A stretch of 64,000 nt of DNA, from NCBI GenBank assembly GCA_934281565.1, contig CAKQXI010000002.1, positions 7,959-71,958 of the forward strand, in the 5' to 3' direction. The notes under the pieces are model-generated. The model was given only the letters and a program-made list of their open reading frames with translations, had not been told where the DNA came from and did no database searches. This stretch comes from an uncultured Prevotella sp. (lineage in GTDB: Bacteria > Bacteroidota > Bacteroidia > Bacteroidales > Bacteroidaceae). Shown piece by piece: positions 46,119-54,761 of this stretch (within the stretch, counting starts at the first letter, position 1; the number at the start of each line of letters is the position of its first letter). The position numbers and the translations under genes were made by a program.

Positions 46119-47030
46119 ATGACTCAAACAGATAATAAAATGAAAGATAGCAAGGGCTTCGCAGCTTTGATGCGCCTTATTCGCCCGAAACAATGGATAA
46201 AAAATGGTTTTGTATTTGTACCACTGTTCTTTGGCGGAGCCTTATTTCATGTCGATGCCCTTGTGGCTGGCTTGATAACATTCTTTGCTTATAGCTTCGC
46301 AGCATCCAGCATCTATTGTTTCAACGACATTTTCGATGTGGAGGCAGACCGACGTCATCCTGTGAAATGCCATCGTCCGATAGCATCAGGAGCAGTCTCC
46401 ATCCCACAGGCATACGGACTGATGTTCTTGATGTTTGCCCTGTCCATGGGCATCAGCAGCTTATTGAATTCATGGGAAACCACAGGCATCATATTTTTCT
46501 ATTGGTGTCTCAATCTCTGCTATTGCGCCAAACTCAAGCAGTATGCCATCATTGATGTCTGTATCGTAGCATTCGGCTTTGTGCTTCGTTTGTTGGCTGG
46601 TGGTGTGGCGACTGACATCACGTTGAGTAAATGGATTGTGCTGATGACATTCCTCATCACACTTTTCATGAGTTTCGCCAAACGCCGTGACGATGTAGTA
46701 CGCATGGAAAAGACAGGGGAGGCTCCTCGCAAAAACACCATTCGATATAATCTCACATTCATCAACCAAGCAATTACCATCACGGCTTCCGTCACCTTGG
46801 TATGCTACATCATGTATACCGTAAGCCCAGAGGTTATCGGCAACTTCCACACAGAGAACCTTTACCTCACCAGTGTCTTCGTTCTGGTAGGCTTGCTACG
46901 TTACATCCAGATAGCAGTGGTGGACCAAAAGAGTGGTGACCCAACCAAGATCATCCTCCGTGATCGCATCACTCAATTTATCGTCCTGGCATGGCTCGCC
47001 TCATTCTTGTTCTTGATTTATATTGAATAG
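46119..47030 (+). CDS. UbiA-family prenyltransferase, decaprenyl-phosphate phosphoribosyltransferase-like
   Basis: A 303-aa integral membrane protein with about nine helices. The first motif RPKQWIKNGFVFVPLFF and the Asp-rich motif NDIFDVEADRRHPVKCHRP match the Rv3806c-like group, which links polyprenyl phosphate to phosphoribose. The next gene encodes a HAD phosphatase, the activity expected to remove the 5-phosphate. ATG alternatives at 46119 and 46140 differ by seven residues. The exact prenyl acceptor in this organism is unknown. Confidence 0.85.
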   Translation: MTQTDNKMKDSKGFAALMRLIRPKQWIKNGFVFVPLFFGGALFHVDALVAGLITFFAYSFAASSIYCFNDIFDVEADRRHPVKCHRPIASGAVSIPQAYGLMFLMFALSMGISSLLNSWETTGIIFFYWCLNLCYCAKLKQYAIIDVCIVAFGFVLRLLAGGVATDITLSKWIVLMTFLITLFMSFAKRRDDVVRMEKTGEAPRKNTIRYNLTFINQAITITASVTLVCYIMYTVSPEVIGNFHTENLYLTSVFVLVGLLRYIQIAVVDQKSGDPTKIILRDRITQFIVLAWLASFLFLIYIE

Positions 47031-47032
47031 TT

Positions 47033-47695
47033 ATGGAAAAGGAAAAGATATATTGTTTCGACTTCGACGGAACACTGACAACCAACGATACGCTCATTGA
47101 GTTTATCAGATATGCCAAGGGAAACAGGAATTTTTTCTTAGGCTTCTTGCTTTATAGTCCATTACTCGTGTTGATGAAACTGCATCTCTATCCTAATTGG
47201 AAAGCAAAGCAACTGATTTTCAAGCATTTTTTCGGAGGAATGAGCATAGAGGAATTCAACCGACAGTGCCAGGACTTTGCCATCAACAGCCAGCACTTGC
47301 TCCGACAAGATGGAATTAGGAGTATACAAAAGGCAACAAAGGAGGGACATCGAGTATTCATCATCAGTGCCAGCATTGACAACTGGGTCTTCCCATTTTT
47401 CTCAAACAGAGGACTATACAACGTTACTGTACTCGGAACCCAGATCGAGGTAATAGACGGCAAAGTAACAGGCAACTTCAAAGGCAACAACTGCTATGGC
47501 GAGGAAAAAGTACATCGCATTTGCCAAGCCTTGACACGTACACCTACCAATGAACAAGGAGTATCTACTCTCTCTTTCGACAGAACCCAATATTTCATTG
47601 AGGCATTTGGTGACAGTCGTGGCGACAAAGAGCTGTTGGCTTTTGCTGATAAAGGACATTACAAACCTTTCAGAGAACTATATCCTCACAAATAA
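47033..47695 (+). CDS. HAD-IB family phosphatase, partner of the prenyltransferase
   Basis: A 220-aa protein with HAD motif I (IYCFDFDGTLTTNDTL), motif II (VFIISASIDNWV) and motif IV (FIEAFGDSRGDKELL). The region around residues 45-80 is hydrophobic and may associate with the membrane. It starts 2 bp after the UbiA-type gene. By analogy with the actinobacterial decaprenyl-ribose pathway it may dephosphorylate polyprenyl-phosphoryl-5-phosphoribose; this is inferred from the pairing. Confidence 0.86.
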   Translation: MEKEKIYCFDFDGTLTTNDTLIEFIRYAKGNRNFFLGFLLYSPLLVLMKLHLYPNWKAKQLIFKHFFGGMSIEEFNRQCQDFAINSQHLLRQDGIRSIQKATKEGHRVFIISASIDNWVFPFFSNRGLYNVTVLGTQIEVIDGKVTGNFKGNNCYGEEKVHRICQALTRTPTNEQGVSTLSFDRTQYFIEAFGDSRGDKELLAFADKGHYKPFRELYPHK

Positions 47696-47709
47696 AATTT
47701 CATATATCC

Positions 47710-48657
47710 ATGAAACATAACAAAGACTTAGACTTTATCCGCGCCTTACTTATCATCCTGATGATATTGATACATATCGTCAGTTTCGGCAACGCATATC
47801 CTCATCTAAAGGCTGGCATCCTCTCGTTCATGATGCCAACGTTCCTTATAATAACTGGCTATCTTGTTAATATAGAGAAAGACTTGCAACACTTCGCCAA
47901 GTATATTCTTTGTCTGGCACTTCCTTATGTCATCATGGTAAGCGGCTTTTCCATCCTGTCTTACTTTCTCCCTGTGAGGGATGGAATTACGGAACTGTCT
48001 TTATCTCAAATTTGCAACAAAGTTTTCATTACTTCCATCGGTCCATATTGGTTTATCCAAACCATGATTGTCTGTGGGATACTCTACTATGCTTGTTTCA
48101 GAGGATGTTCGATGTTGTATAAAAGCAAGAATGTGTCTCTTACCTCCCGACTTTTCATCCTTGCGATCCTGTTCATATTAGTTTCCAAGACTCCGATATT
48201 GTCTGTTACCGCTGCCACTTATTATTTCATGGGGGTCGTCATCCGTCAATGTAATATCGACTTTGGCAAACTGTTCCGTCCCTCTCCCTTGGCTCCTTTC
48301 CTTTGGATACCAATCTTGCTGCATGAAGATAGGTTTGGTTGGGAATTCATAGCTGTGATATTCTCCTGTTGGTGTTGCATTTCTACCATGATATGGTTAA
48401 GGAGTATCAATCCATCCATAAAAGTAGAATACACCTTATTATATATAGGCAGAAACACCCTCCCCATCTATCTTTTCCATCCTGTGTTTACGATGGCAGC
48501 TAAATTCTACCACCCTGTCTTCAGCTTCGACAGGACTGAAATTCTATATGCCATCATCACAATATGCACAGCTATCATTGGTAGTATTCTCATGGCAAAA
48601 GCACTGGAAAAGACAAGGCTATCCTATGTTTTCGGCAAAGGGAAACTGCTTAGATGA
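47710..48657 (+). CDS. Membrane acyltransferase (acyltransferase-3 family), copy 3
   Basis: A 315-aa, roughly ten-helix protein beginning KDLDFIRALLIILMILIHIV, with the conserved Arg and the His equivalent of the AT3 active site. FLIITGYLVNIEKDL and GRNTLPIYLFHPVF are further family segments. It closes the surface-modification cluster, 14 bp after the phosphatase gene. The acyl donor and acceptor cannot be told from sequence. Confidence 0.85.
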   Translation: MKHNKDLDFIRALLIILMILIHIVSFGNAYPHLKAGILSFMMPTFLIITGYLVNIEKDLQHFAKYILCLALPYVIMVSGFSILSYFLPVRDGITELSLSQICNKVFITSIGPYWFIQTMIVCGILYYACFRGCSMLYKSKNVSLTSRLFILAILFILVSKTPILSVTAATYYFMGVVIRQCNIDFGKLFRPSPLAPFLWIPILLHEDRFGWEFIAVIFSCWCCISTMIWLRSINPSIKVEYTLLYIGRNTLPIYLFHPVFTMAAKFYHPVFSFDRTEILYAIITICTAIIGSILMAKALEKTRLSYVFGKGKLLR

Positions 48658-48747
48658 TTGCTGCCAATATGAATTGGAAATAGATGCTTTCCGGAAAAAA
48701 TGTACAAAGCTCAGTAATATAGGTAATAGCCAGAACAAATTTTCTTC

Positions 48748-48755
48748 GTAATTTT
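48748..48755 (+). promoter_or_regulatory. -7 box of the redox/Tat operon
   Basis: TAATTTTG matches TAnnTTTG and lies 36 bp before the ATG at 48792. No -33 TTTG is seen. Confidence 0.55.
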
Positions 48756-48791
48756 GTCCCCAGAACATAAAGCAATAAAACGCAAGACATT

Positions 48792-49736
48792 ATGAATATA
48801 GACAAGAAAATGAATCGCCGTGATGCCTTGAAATGTATGGGCGCAGCGGTTTTAAGTGGTGCAGTGGCTTCATCGGGCTTGCTATCATTGGCAGCTTGCA
48901 GTACAACTACCAAGAAGCGCGTAGTCCTATTCTTTACTGGCACAGGAAATTGCCTTTACATCGCACGTCAACTGGCTGGCAAGGATGGTGAAATACTCAG
49001 TATTCCACAGTTGATGAAGAACAAGCAGTACGAAATTGAAGCTGACGAGATTGGTCTCGTTTATCCTGTCTATGGTCATATGCCACCTCACATGGTGCGA
49101 GAGTTCATCAAGAAAGCACAACTCAAAGCCAACTATAAGTTTGCAGTGCTTACATACGGTATGCGTAAGTGCAATGCCGTGGAGATTTGGGATGATGTAT
49201 CTCGCAAGGCTGGCACTGCATTCGACTACATCAATACCCTTATCATGGTGGACAACTGGTTGCCTAACTTCGACATGAACGAGCAGATGAAGATGGACAA
49301 GCATATACCTGAGAATTTGGCAAAAATTACCAAGGACTTGAATGTTCATCGTCGTTGGCATGAGCCTGTCACAGAGGAAGAACGGCAACAGCATCAGGGT
49401 TTTATGCAGTTTAGCGGTCTTGACCCCGAAGTGGGTTTCCTGATGAAAAGCGAAAAATGCTTTACCGTAACCGATGCTTGTATCGACTGTGGCATCTGTA
49501 CATACGTGTGTCCGCGCGGCAACTATGAGCTGACATCGGAAGGTACAAAGATGTCTGGCGACTGCGAGTTCTGTTTTGCTTGCATACAGAACTGTCCACA
49601 GAAAGCCATTCATTTTGCCAAGCCAGAGAAAGAAGGTTCTTTTCCAGACGGAACAGAAAAGAACCCGAATGCCCGCTATCGCAATGAGCACATCTCATTG
49701 ATGGACCTCAAGATGGCGAATAATCAAAAACTGTAA
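48792..49736 (+). CDS. Exported EFR1-type flavodoxin/ferredoxin protein with Tat-lipoprotein signal
   Basis: A 314-aa protein. The N-terminus MNRRDALKCMGAAVLSGAV has a twin-arginine motif and ends in a lipobox-like LSLAACS. A flavodoxin-like domain (about residues 42-170) follows, with the FMN loop FTGTGNCLYIARQLA. The C-terminus holds two 4Fe-4S motifs, CIDCGICTYVCP and CEFCFACIQNCP. EFR1 proteins are normally cytoplasmic, so export through Tat is unusual. TatA and TatC are encoded in the same operon. It probably passes electrons to the neighbouring membrane iron-sulfur protein. Confidence 0.88.
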   Translation: MNIDKKMNRRDALKCMGAAVLSGAVASSGLLSLAACSTTTKKRVVLFFTGTGNCLYIARQLAGKDGEILSIPQLMKNKQYEIEADEIGLVYPVYGHMPPHMVREFIKKAQLKANYKFAVLTYGMRKCNAVEIWDDVSRKAGTAFDYINTLIMVDNWLPNFDMNEQMKMDKHIPENLAKITKDLNVHRRWHEPVTEEERQQHQGFMQFSGLDPEVGFLMKSEKCFTVTDACIDCGICTYVCPRGNYELTSEGTKMSGDCEFCFACIQNCPQKAIHFAKPEKEGSFPDGTEKNPNARYRNEHISLMDLKMANNQKL

Positions 49737-49760
49737 CCATCCATAAAGTAAAAATAAGAT

Positions 49761-51263
49761 ATGCTGAGAAAAATAAGACAGACGCTTGCCATACTGTTCT
49801 TCATAGCAGTTACGACATTGTTCCTCGACTTTACGGGAACAGCACATACGTGGTTGGGCTGGATGGCAAAGGTGCAGTTCCTGCCAGCTTTGCTTGCCCT
49901 AAATGTGGGAGTGGTAATATTTTTAATCATACTGACATTGCTTGTCGGTAGGGCTTATTGCTCTGTCATCTGCCCATTGGGAGTATTTCAGGACATTGTA
50001 TCATGGATAAGTGGACAGCGGAAAAAGAAGAAATTTCGCTTCTCCTATTCACCCGAAGTAAAATGGCTGCGTTATGGAGTGCTTGGTCTCTTCATCATAG
50101 CTCTGATTGCAGGCATCGGCTCTTTCGTGGCATTATTAGCGCCTTACAGCTCTTATGGTCGTATCGCTGCCAACCTTTTTGCCCCAATATATCGCTGGGG
50201 AAACAACCTGCTTGCTTATCTTGCCGAGCATATTGACAGCTATGCCTTTTATGAAACAGAGGTTTGGATAAAAAGCCTGTCTACATTTATTATCGCTGCC
50301 ACAACGTTTGTCGTGCTGATCATATTGGCATGGAGAAACGGGCGAACTTACTGCAACACGATTTGTCCAGTGGGAACGGTATTGGGATTTTTCTCTCGTT
50401 TCTCATTGTTCCGTCCTATGTTAGATGCAGAAAAATGCAAAAAATGCAGTCTCTGTTCACGCCGTTGCAAAGCAGCTTGCATAGACTACAAGAACCATCG
50501 CATTGATTACAGTCGTTGTGTAGCGTGCATGGACTGCATCGATACTTGCAAACATGATGCACTTCACTTACAATGCCGTTGGAAGAAGACGGATAAGACA
50601 ACGAAAGAAAAACAAACGCAGTCAGAACAGTTTGACAAAAGTCGCCGTAGCTTCCTTTCTGCGACAACCATGCTTGCTGTCACATCGGTAGTAAAGGCAC
50701 AGGAAAAGAAAGTGGATGGCGGACTTACGGTTATCGAAGACAAGCAAATACCCGAACGTGCCACGCCGATTGTACCACCCGGAGCATGGAGTGCACGCCA
50801 TTTCACCCAGCATTGTACAGCTTGCCAACTTTGTGTATCAGCATGTCCCAACAATGTACTCCGCCCTTCCACCGACTTAGAAAAGTTGATGCAACCAGAA
50901 ATGTCATACGAAAGAGGATATTGCCGTCCAGAATGCACTCGCTGTTCTGAAGTTTGTCCTGCTGGAGCCATTCATCCGATAACAAAAGAGGAAAAATCAT
51001 CCACACGCATCGGTCATGCTGTATGGATTAAGAAGAACTGTATTCCTCTGACCGATGGAGTGGAATGTGGTAATTGTGCTCGCCATTGTCCTTCTGGAGC
51101 CATACTGATGGTGGCTTCCGACAGTGAAGATGAGAACTCGGTTAAGATACCTGTAGTAAACGCTGAACGATGCATCGGATGTGGTGCGTGCGAAAATCTA
51201 TGTCCGGCACGTCCGTTCAGTGCCATCTATGTGGAAGGACACACGATGCACAGCATGATGTAA
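49761..51263 (+). CDS. NapH-NapG-like membrane polyferredoxin fusion with internal Tat motif
   Basis: A 500-aa protein. Residues 1-225 form a NapH/CcoG-like part with about four helices and two CxxxCP motifs (GRAYCSVICPLG and GRTYCNTICPVG), followed by two 4Fe-4S clusters (CKKCSLCSRRC, CVACMDCIDTC). At residues 294-299 lies SRRSFL with a hydrophobic stretch, an internal twin-arginine signal. The rest resembles NapG, with four more cluster motifs (for example CTACQLCVSACP and CIGCGACENLC). It probably takes electrons from quinol and delivers them across the membrane. The fused layout replaces two separate Nap genes. Confidence 0.88.
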   Translation: MLRKIRQTLAILFFIAVTTLFLDFTGTAHTWLGWMAKVQFLPALLALNVGVVIFLIILTLLVGRAYCSVICPLGVFQDIVSWISGQRKKKKFRFSYSPEVKWLRYGVLGLFIIALIAGIGSFVALLAPYSSYGRIAANLFAPIYRWGNNLLAYLAEHIDSYAFYETEVWIKSLSTFIIAATTFVVLIILAWRNGRTYCNTICPVGTVLGFFSRFSLFRPMLDAEKCKKCSLCSRRCKAACIDYKNHRIDYSRCVACMDCIDTCKHDALHLQCRWKKTDKTTKEKQTQSEQFDKSRRSFLSATTMLAVTSVVKAQEKKVDGGLTVIEDKQIPERATPIVPPGAWSARHFTQHCTACQLCVSACPNNVLRPSTDLEKLMQPEMSYERGYCRPECTRCSEVCPAGAIHPITKEEKSSTRIGHAVWIKKNCIPLTDGVECGNCARHCPSGAILMVASDSEDENSVKIPVVNAERCIGCGACENLCPARPFSAIYVEGHTMHSMM

Positions 51264-51282
51264 AACCTAATAAGCAAAAAAT

Positions 51283-52695
51283 ATGAACAATCAAGATAAA
51301 AATAAAAAAATACTGTCACGCCGTGACTTTCTGAAAACAATGGGAGTCGCTGGAGTGGTTACAACAGGACTTGCGGCATGTGTGGGAGGCAAGAAAAATA
51401 GAACTACTACATCTTCTTCTGAAGAAATCCCCACAGGGAAAATGACCTATCGCATTAACCCGACAACGGGCGACAAGGTATCCTTGCTGGGGTTCGGAAT
51501 GATGCGCCTACCATCTGTTGATGGTCGTAGTGCCCGTGAAGGTGATGAAGAAATAGACCAAGAGATGGTAAACGAGTTAGTGGACTATGCCATCGCCCAT
51601 GGAGTGAATTATTTCGATACATCACCTGCCTATTGCAGAGGGAAATCGGAACACGCCACTGGCATCGCCTTGAGTCGCCATCCACGTGACAAGTATTTCA
51701 TCGCCACCAAACTGTCCAACTTTGCCCCAGAGACATGGAGCCGTGAAGCCTCCATCGCTATGTACCGCAACTCGCTGAAAGAGTTGCAGGTGGATTATCT
51801 GGATTATATGTTACTGCACGGCGTGGGCATGGGTGGCGGCATGGAGGAGTTTGAGAACCGATATATTAAGAACGGCATCCTCGACTTTCTATTAGAGGAA
51901 CGCAAGGCAGGACACATCCGCAACTTAGGCTTTTCCTATCATGGTGATGTCCGAGTATTCGACTACCTACTTTCCAAGCACGACAAATACAAGTGGGACT
52001 TCGTACAAATTCAGTTGAACTATTTGGACTGGAAGTATGCCAAGCAAATCAATCCAATGAATACCGATGCCGAGTATTTGTATAACGAATTGAAGAAACG
52101 AGGCATTCCTGCGGTCATCATGGAACCTCTGCTGGGTGGTCGCCTATCCAACGTGCCGAGTACCATCGTAGCTCGTCTCAAACAACGTGAGCCAGAAATG
52201 AGCGTGGCTTCGTGGGCATTCCGATTTGCAGGAAGTCTGCCAGATGTACATACCGTTTTAAGTGGTATGACTCGTATGGAGCACTTGCAAGACAACCTAC
52301 GCTCCTTTGCCCCTTTGAAGCCACTATCAAAGGACGACTTCAAGTTTCTGCAAGATACTGCCACACAGATGATGCAATTCAACACCATCCCTTGCAATGA
52401 CTGCAAATACTGTATGCCATGTCCGTATGGTCTTGACATTCCAGCTATCCTACAACATTACAATAAATGTCTGAACGAAGGAAATATCTCGAAGAATACA
52501 CAAGACGAGAACTACCAAAAAGCACGCCGTGCTTTTCTCGTGGGGTATGACCGCAGTGTACCGAAATTGCGACAAGCGAGCCACTGCATTGGTTGCGGTC
52601 AATGCAGTCCACATTGTCCACAGCGCATCGACATCCCAAAAGAACTACATCGAATTGATGTATATGCTGAACATTTAAAGCAGAACATTGGATGA
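51283..52695 (+). CDS. Tat-exported aldo/keto reductase with C-terminal ferredoxin domain
   Basis: A 470-aa protein with twin-arginine signal KKILSRRDFLKTMGVAG and lipobox-like GLAACVGG. The aldo/keto reductase barrel covers about residues 50-350 (LLGFGMMRLPSVDG, NYFDTSPAYCRGKSE, YLDYMLLHGVG). The C-terminal ferredoxin-like part has CNDCKYCMPCPYGLDIP and CIGCGQCSPHCP. The AKR-Fe-S family is usually cytoplasmic; here it appears to be exported. It could be the terminal reductase of the chain. Whether it binds NAD(P) outside the cytoplasm is doubtful. Confidence 0.9.
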   Translation: MNNQDKNKKILSRRDFLKTMGVAGVVTTGLAACVGGKKNRTTTSSSEEIPTGKMTYRINPTTGDKVSLLGFGMMRLPSVDGRSAREGDEEIDQEMVNELVDYAIAHGVNYFDTSPAYCRGKSEHATGIALSRHPRDKYFIATKLSNFAPETWSREASIAMYRNSLKELQVDYLDYMLLHGVGMGGGMEEFENRYIKNGILDFLLEERKAGHIRNLGFSYHGDVRVFDYLLSKHDKYKWDFVQIQLNYLDWKYAKQINPMNTDAEYLYNELKKRGIPAVIMEPLLGGRLSNVPSTIVARLKQREPEMSVASWAFRFAGSLPDVHTVLSGMTRMEHLQDNLRSFAPLKPLSKDDFKFLQDTATQMMQFNTIPCNDCKYCMPCPYGLDIPAILQHYNKCLNEGNISKNTQDENYQKARRAFLVGYDRSVPKLRQASHCIGCGQCSPHCPQRIDIPKELHRIDVYAEHLKQNIG

Positions 52696-53111
52696 TGGAA
52701 GAATTGATTAACATATTACGAGACGGCAACCATTCATTGGTGGTAGCAAGTGATGAAATCCGCACATTCGATGGTCGGGGCGTATCCGACCTCTATTGGC
52801 TGCTATTTGAAAAGCCTGTATATCTACATGGAGCGAAAGTTGCGGACAAGGTCGTAGGCAAAGGAGCTGCGGCATTGATGGCATTGGCTGGAGTCAAAGA
52901 AGTGTATGCCGATGTCATCAGCCATCCTGCTTTCGAGTTGTTAAAACACGCAGGCATCAACGTTACCTACGAGAGCATCGTGCCTCATATCGTCAATCGA
53001 AGTGGCAATGGATGGTGTCCGCTTGAAACTCGTTGCATGGAATGTGATACTCCTGAGGAATGCCTTGTGCAAATCCAATCGTTTATGGAAGAAATGAATA
53101 GGAACAAATAA
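52692..53111 (+). CDS. DUF1893 family protein
   Basis: A 139-aa cytoplasmic protein matching DUF1893: SLVVASDEIRTFDGRGVSDL, then VADKVVGKGAAALMALAGV, related to the cytidine-deaminase-like fold. A Cys pair in CPLETRCMECDTPEEC may bind metal. The start overlaps the stop of the AKR gene by 4 bp, so the two are translationally coupled. The function is unknown. Confidence 0.87.
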   Translation: MMEELINILRDGNHSLVVASDEIRTFDGRGVSDLYWLLFEKPVYLHGAKVADKVVGKGAAALMALAGVKEVYADVISHPAFELLKHAGINVTYESIVPHIVNRSGNGWCPLETRCMECDTPEECLVQIQSFMEEMNRNK

Positions 53112-53146
53112 GGAATTTCTATATTTAAACAATATTTCAAATTTTC

Positions 53147-53665
53147 ATGAATATGCAGACAACAACAGTAAAACTTTACACATTGGGCTATAATGAAACG
53201 AGAACCTATCTGGCTGCCTCGTTATTCGTCTTGGGCAATATCGTTTTGCCCCAGGTCTTTCATCTCATACCCCAAGGGGGAATGATGTGGTTGCCCATTT
53301 ATTTCTTTACGCTCATCGGGGCATACAAATATGGCTGGAAAGCAGGACTCTTGACCGCCGTATTTTCTCCAGTAGTTAATTCGCTCTTATTCGGAATGCC
53401 TATGCCAGCAGTTCTTCCGGCTATCTTGTTGAAATCTATTCTCTTAGCCGTCTTTGCTGGATATGTGGCACACCGATATAACAAGATTTCCATACCACTT
53501 TTGCTCGCCACGGTATTGCTCTATCAGATAGTTGGCACACTGGGAGAATGGGCGATGAAAGGTGACTTTTATCTTGCTGCACAAGATTTTCGTATCGGCA
53601 TACCTGGTATGTTGCTTCAAGTATTCGGAGGATATGTATTCATCAAATACCTAATTCGTAAATAA
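53147..53665 (+). CDS. ECF-transporter S-component-like membrane protein
   Basis: A 172-aa protein with about five transmembrane helices. FTLIGAYKYGWKAGLLTAVFSPVVNSLLFGMP resembles substrate-binding (S) components of energy-coupling-factor importers, which bind vitamins or metals (motif quoted in part: AYKYGWKAGLLTAVFSPVVN). No EcfA or EcfT gene is in the window. In this operon it may supply a cofactor for the redox proteins, but that is conjecture. Confidence 0.7.
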   Translation: MNMQTTTVKLYTLGYNETRTYLAASLFVLGNIVLPQVFHLIPQGGMMWLPIYFFTLIGAYKYGWKAGLLTAVFSPVVNSLLFGMPMPAVLPAILLKSILLAVFAGYVAHRYNKISIPLLLATVLLYQIVGTLGEWAMKGDFYLAAQDFRIGIPGMLLQVFGGYVFIKYLIRK

Positions 53666-53690
53666 TATAGACTAACTAAAATAGATAATT

Positions 53691-53909
53691 ATGATAACAC
53701 CTTTATTAATTGGCGGTTTAGGCATACAGGAAGTACTGCTCATCGCATTGGTAATATTGCTATTCTTCGGTGGTAAGAAAATTCCAGAGATGATGAATGG
53801 ACTCGGCAAGGGAGTACGCTCATTCAAAGAAGGTATGAACGACATCAAGAAAGACATCGAAGAAGAACCAGAGAAAGAAGAAAACAAGAAGAAAGAAACA
53901 AAGGAGTAA
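53691..53909 (+). CDS. tatA: Sec-independent protein translocase TatA/E
   Basis: A 72-aa protein with one N-terminal helix ([20 protein letters not shown]), the hinge [19 protein letters not shown], and a charged tail. It is the pore-forming partner of TatC. No TatB-like gene is present, so this is a minimal TatAC system. Confidence 0.95.
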   Translation: MITPLLIGGLGIQEVLLIALVILLFFGGKKIPEMMNGLGKGVRSFKEGMNDIKKDIEEEPEKEENKKKETKE

Positions 53910-53942
53910 GTTCTTACTTTTTTACCCTTTTATCTTAAAAAT

Positions 53943-54761
53943 ATGGAGGCGAATACAGACAAATTATCTTTTTGGGATCATCTTGACGCACTACGGGCAG
54001 CCATTTTGAAGAGTCTGCTCGTAGCCGTCGTGTTTAGTGTAGTGGCATTCTGTTTCAAGGAAGAACTGTTTGCCATCATTCTTGCACCCAAAGACACAGG
54101 ATTCGTCACTTACCGCTTACTCAGCTATATAAGTGGTTTAGTAACAGAGGATAACAATTTGGATTTTTCTGTAAAACTCATCAGCACAGGACTTGCCGAG
54201 CAGTTCATGATTCACATGAAAGCAGCATTCTGTGCTGGCATCCTATGTGCCTCGCCCTATATTCTCTACCAGTTGTTCAGGTTCGTGTCGCCTGCCTTGT
54301 ATGTCAATGAGCGGAAATATGTCATTCGGATGGTCGGAGGCGGCTACGCACTGTTTGCTTTAGGTGTGGCAGTCAGCTACTTTCTGATATTTCCGCTAAC
54401 ATTCCGTTTCTTGGGAAACTATCAAGTCAGTGGCGAAGTAGAAAATATGATTGCTTTGGACTCCTACATTTCCACACTGATAACCATGTCGTTAGCATTG
54501 GGAGTAGTTTTCGAGATACCGATACTCTCATGGCTGTTTGCCAAATTGGGATTTATCTCAGCCGATTTCATGCGCAAGTATCGCCGTCACGCCATCGTGA
54601 TTATCCTCGTGGTGGCAGCCATCATCACCCCGACATCCGATGTCTTCACCCTCTCACTTGTTGCATTGCCTATGTGGTTGCTTTATGAAGCAAGTATACT
54701 TATTGTAAAAAAGACAAATGTTCACAATACTCCGATGGACTTAAACCCGCCTCTTATATGA
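53943..54761 (+). CDS. tatC: Sec-independent protein translocase TatC
   Basis: A 272-aa protein with six transmembrane helices. The N-terminal FWDHLDALRAAILKSL (the conserved HL-E/D-LR signal-binding region) and FEIPILSWLFAKLGFIS are hallmarks. TatC recognises twin-arginine signals. Three likely substrates with RR motifs are encoded upstream in the same string, and its stop overlaps the start of the next gene by 4 bp. Confidence 0.96.
   Translation: MEANTDKLSFWDHLDALRAAILKSLLVAVVFSVVAFCFKEELFAIILAPKDTGFVTYRLLSYISGLVTEDNNLDFSVKLISTGLAEQFMIHMKAAFCAGILCASPYILYQLFRFVSPALYVNERKYVIRMVGGGYALFALGVAVSYFLIFPLTFRFLGNYQVSGEVENMIALDSYISTLITMSLALGVVFEIPILSWLFAKLGFISADFMRKYRRHAIVIILVVAAIITPTSDVFTLSLVALPMWLLYEASILIVKKTNVHNTPMDLNPPLI

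Noticed and set aside
52212..52400. Frame inside the ferredoxin aldo/keto reductase gene
   Set aside because: It is a shadow of the real frame, which keeps intact AKR and 4Fe-4S motifs throughout.
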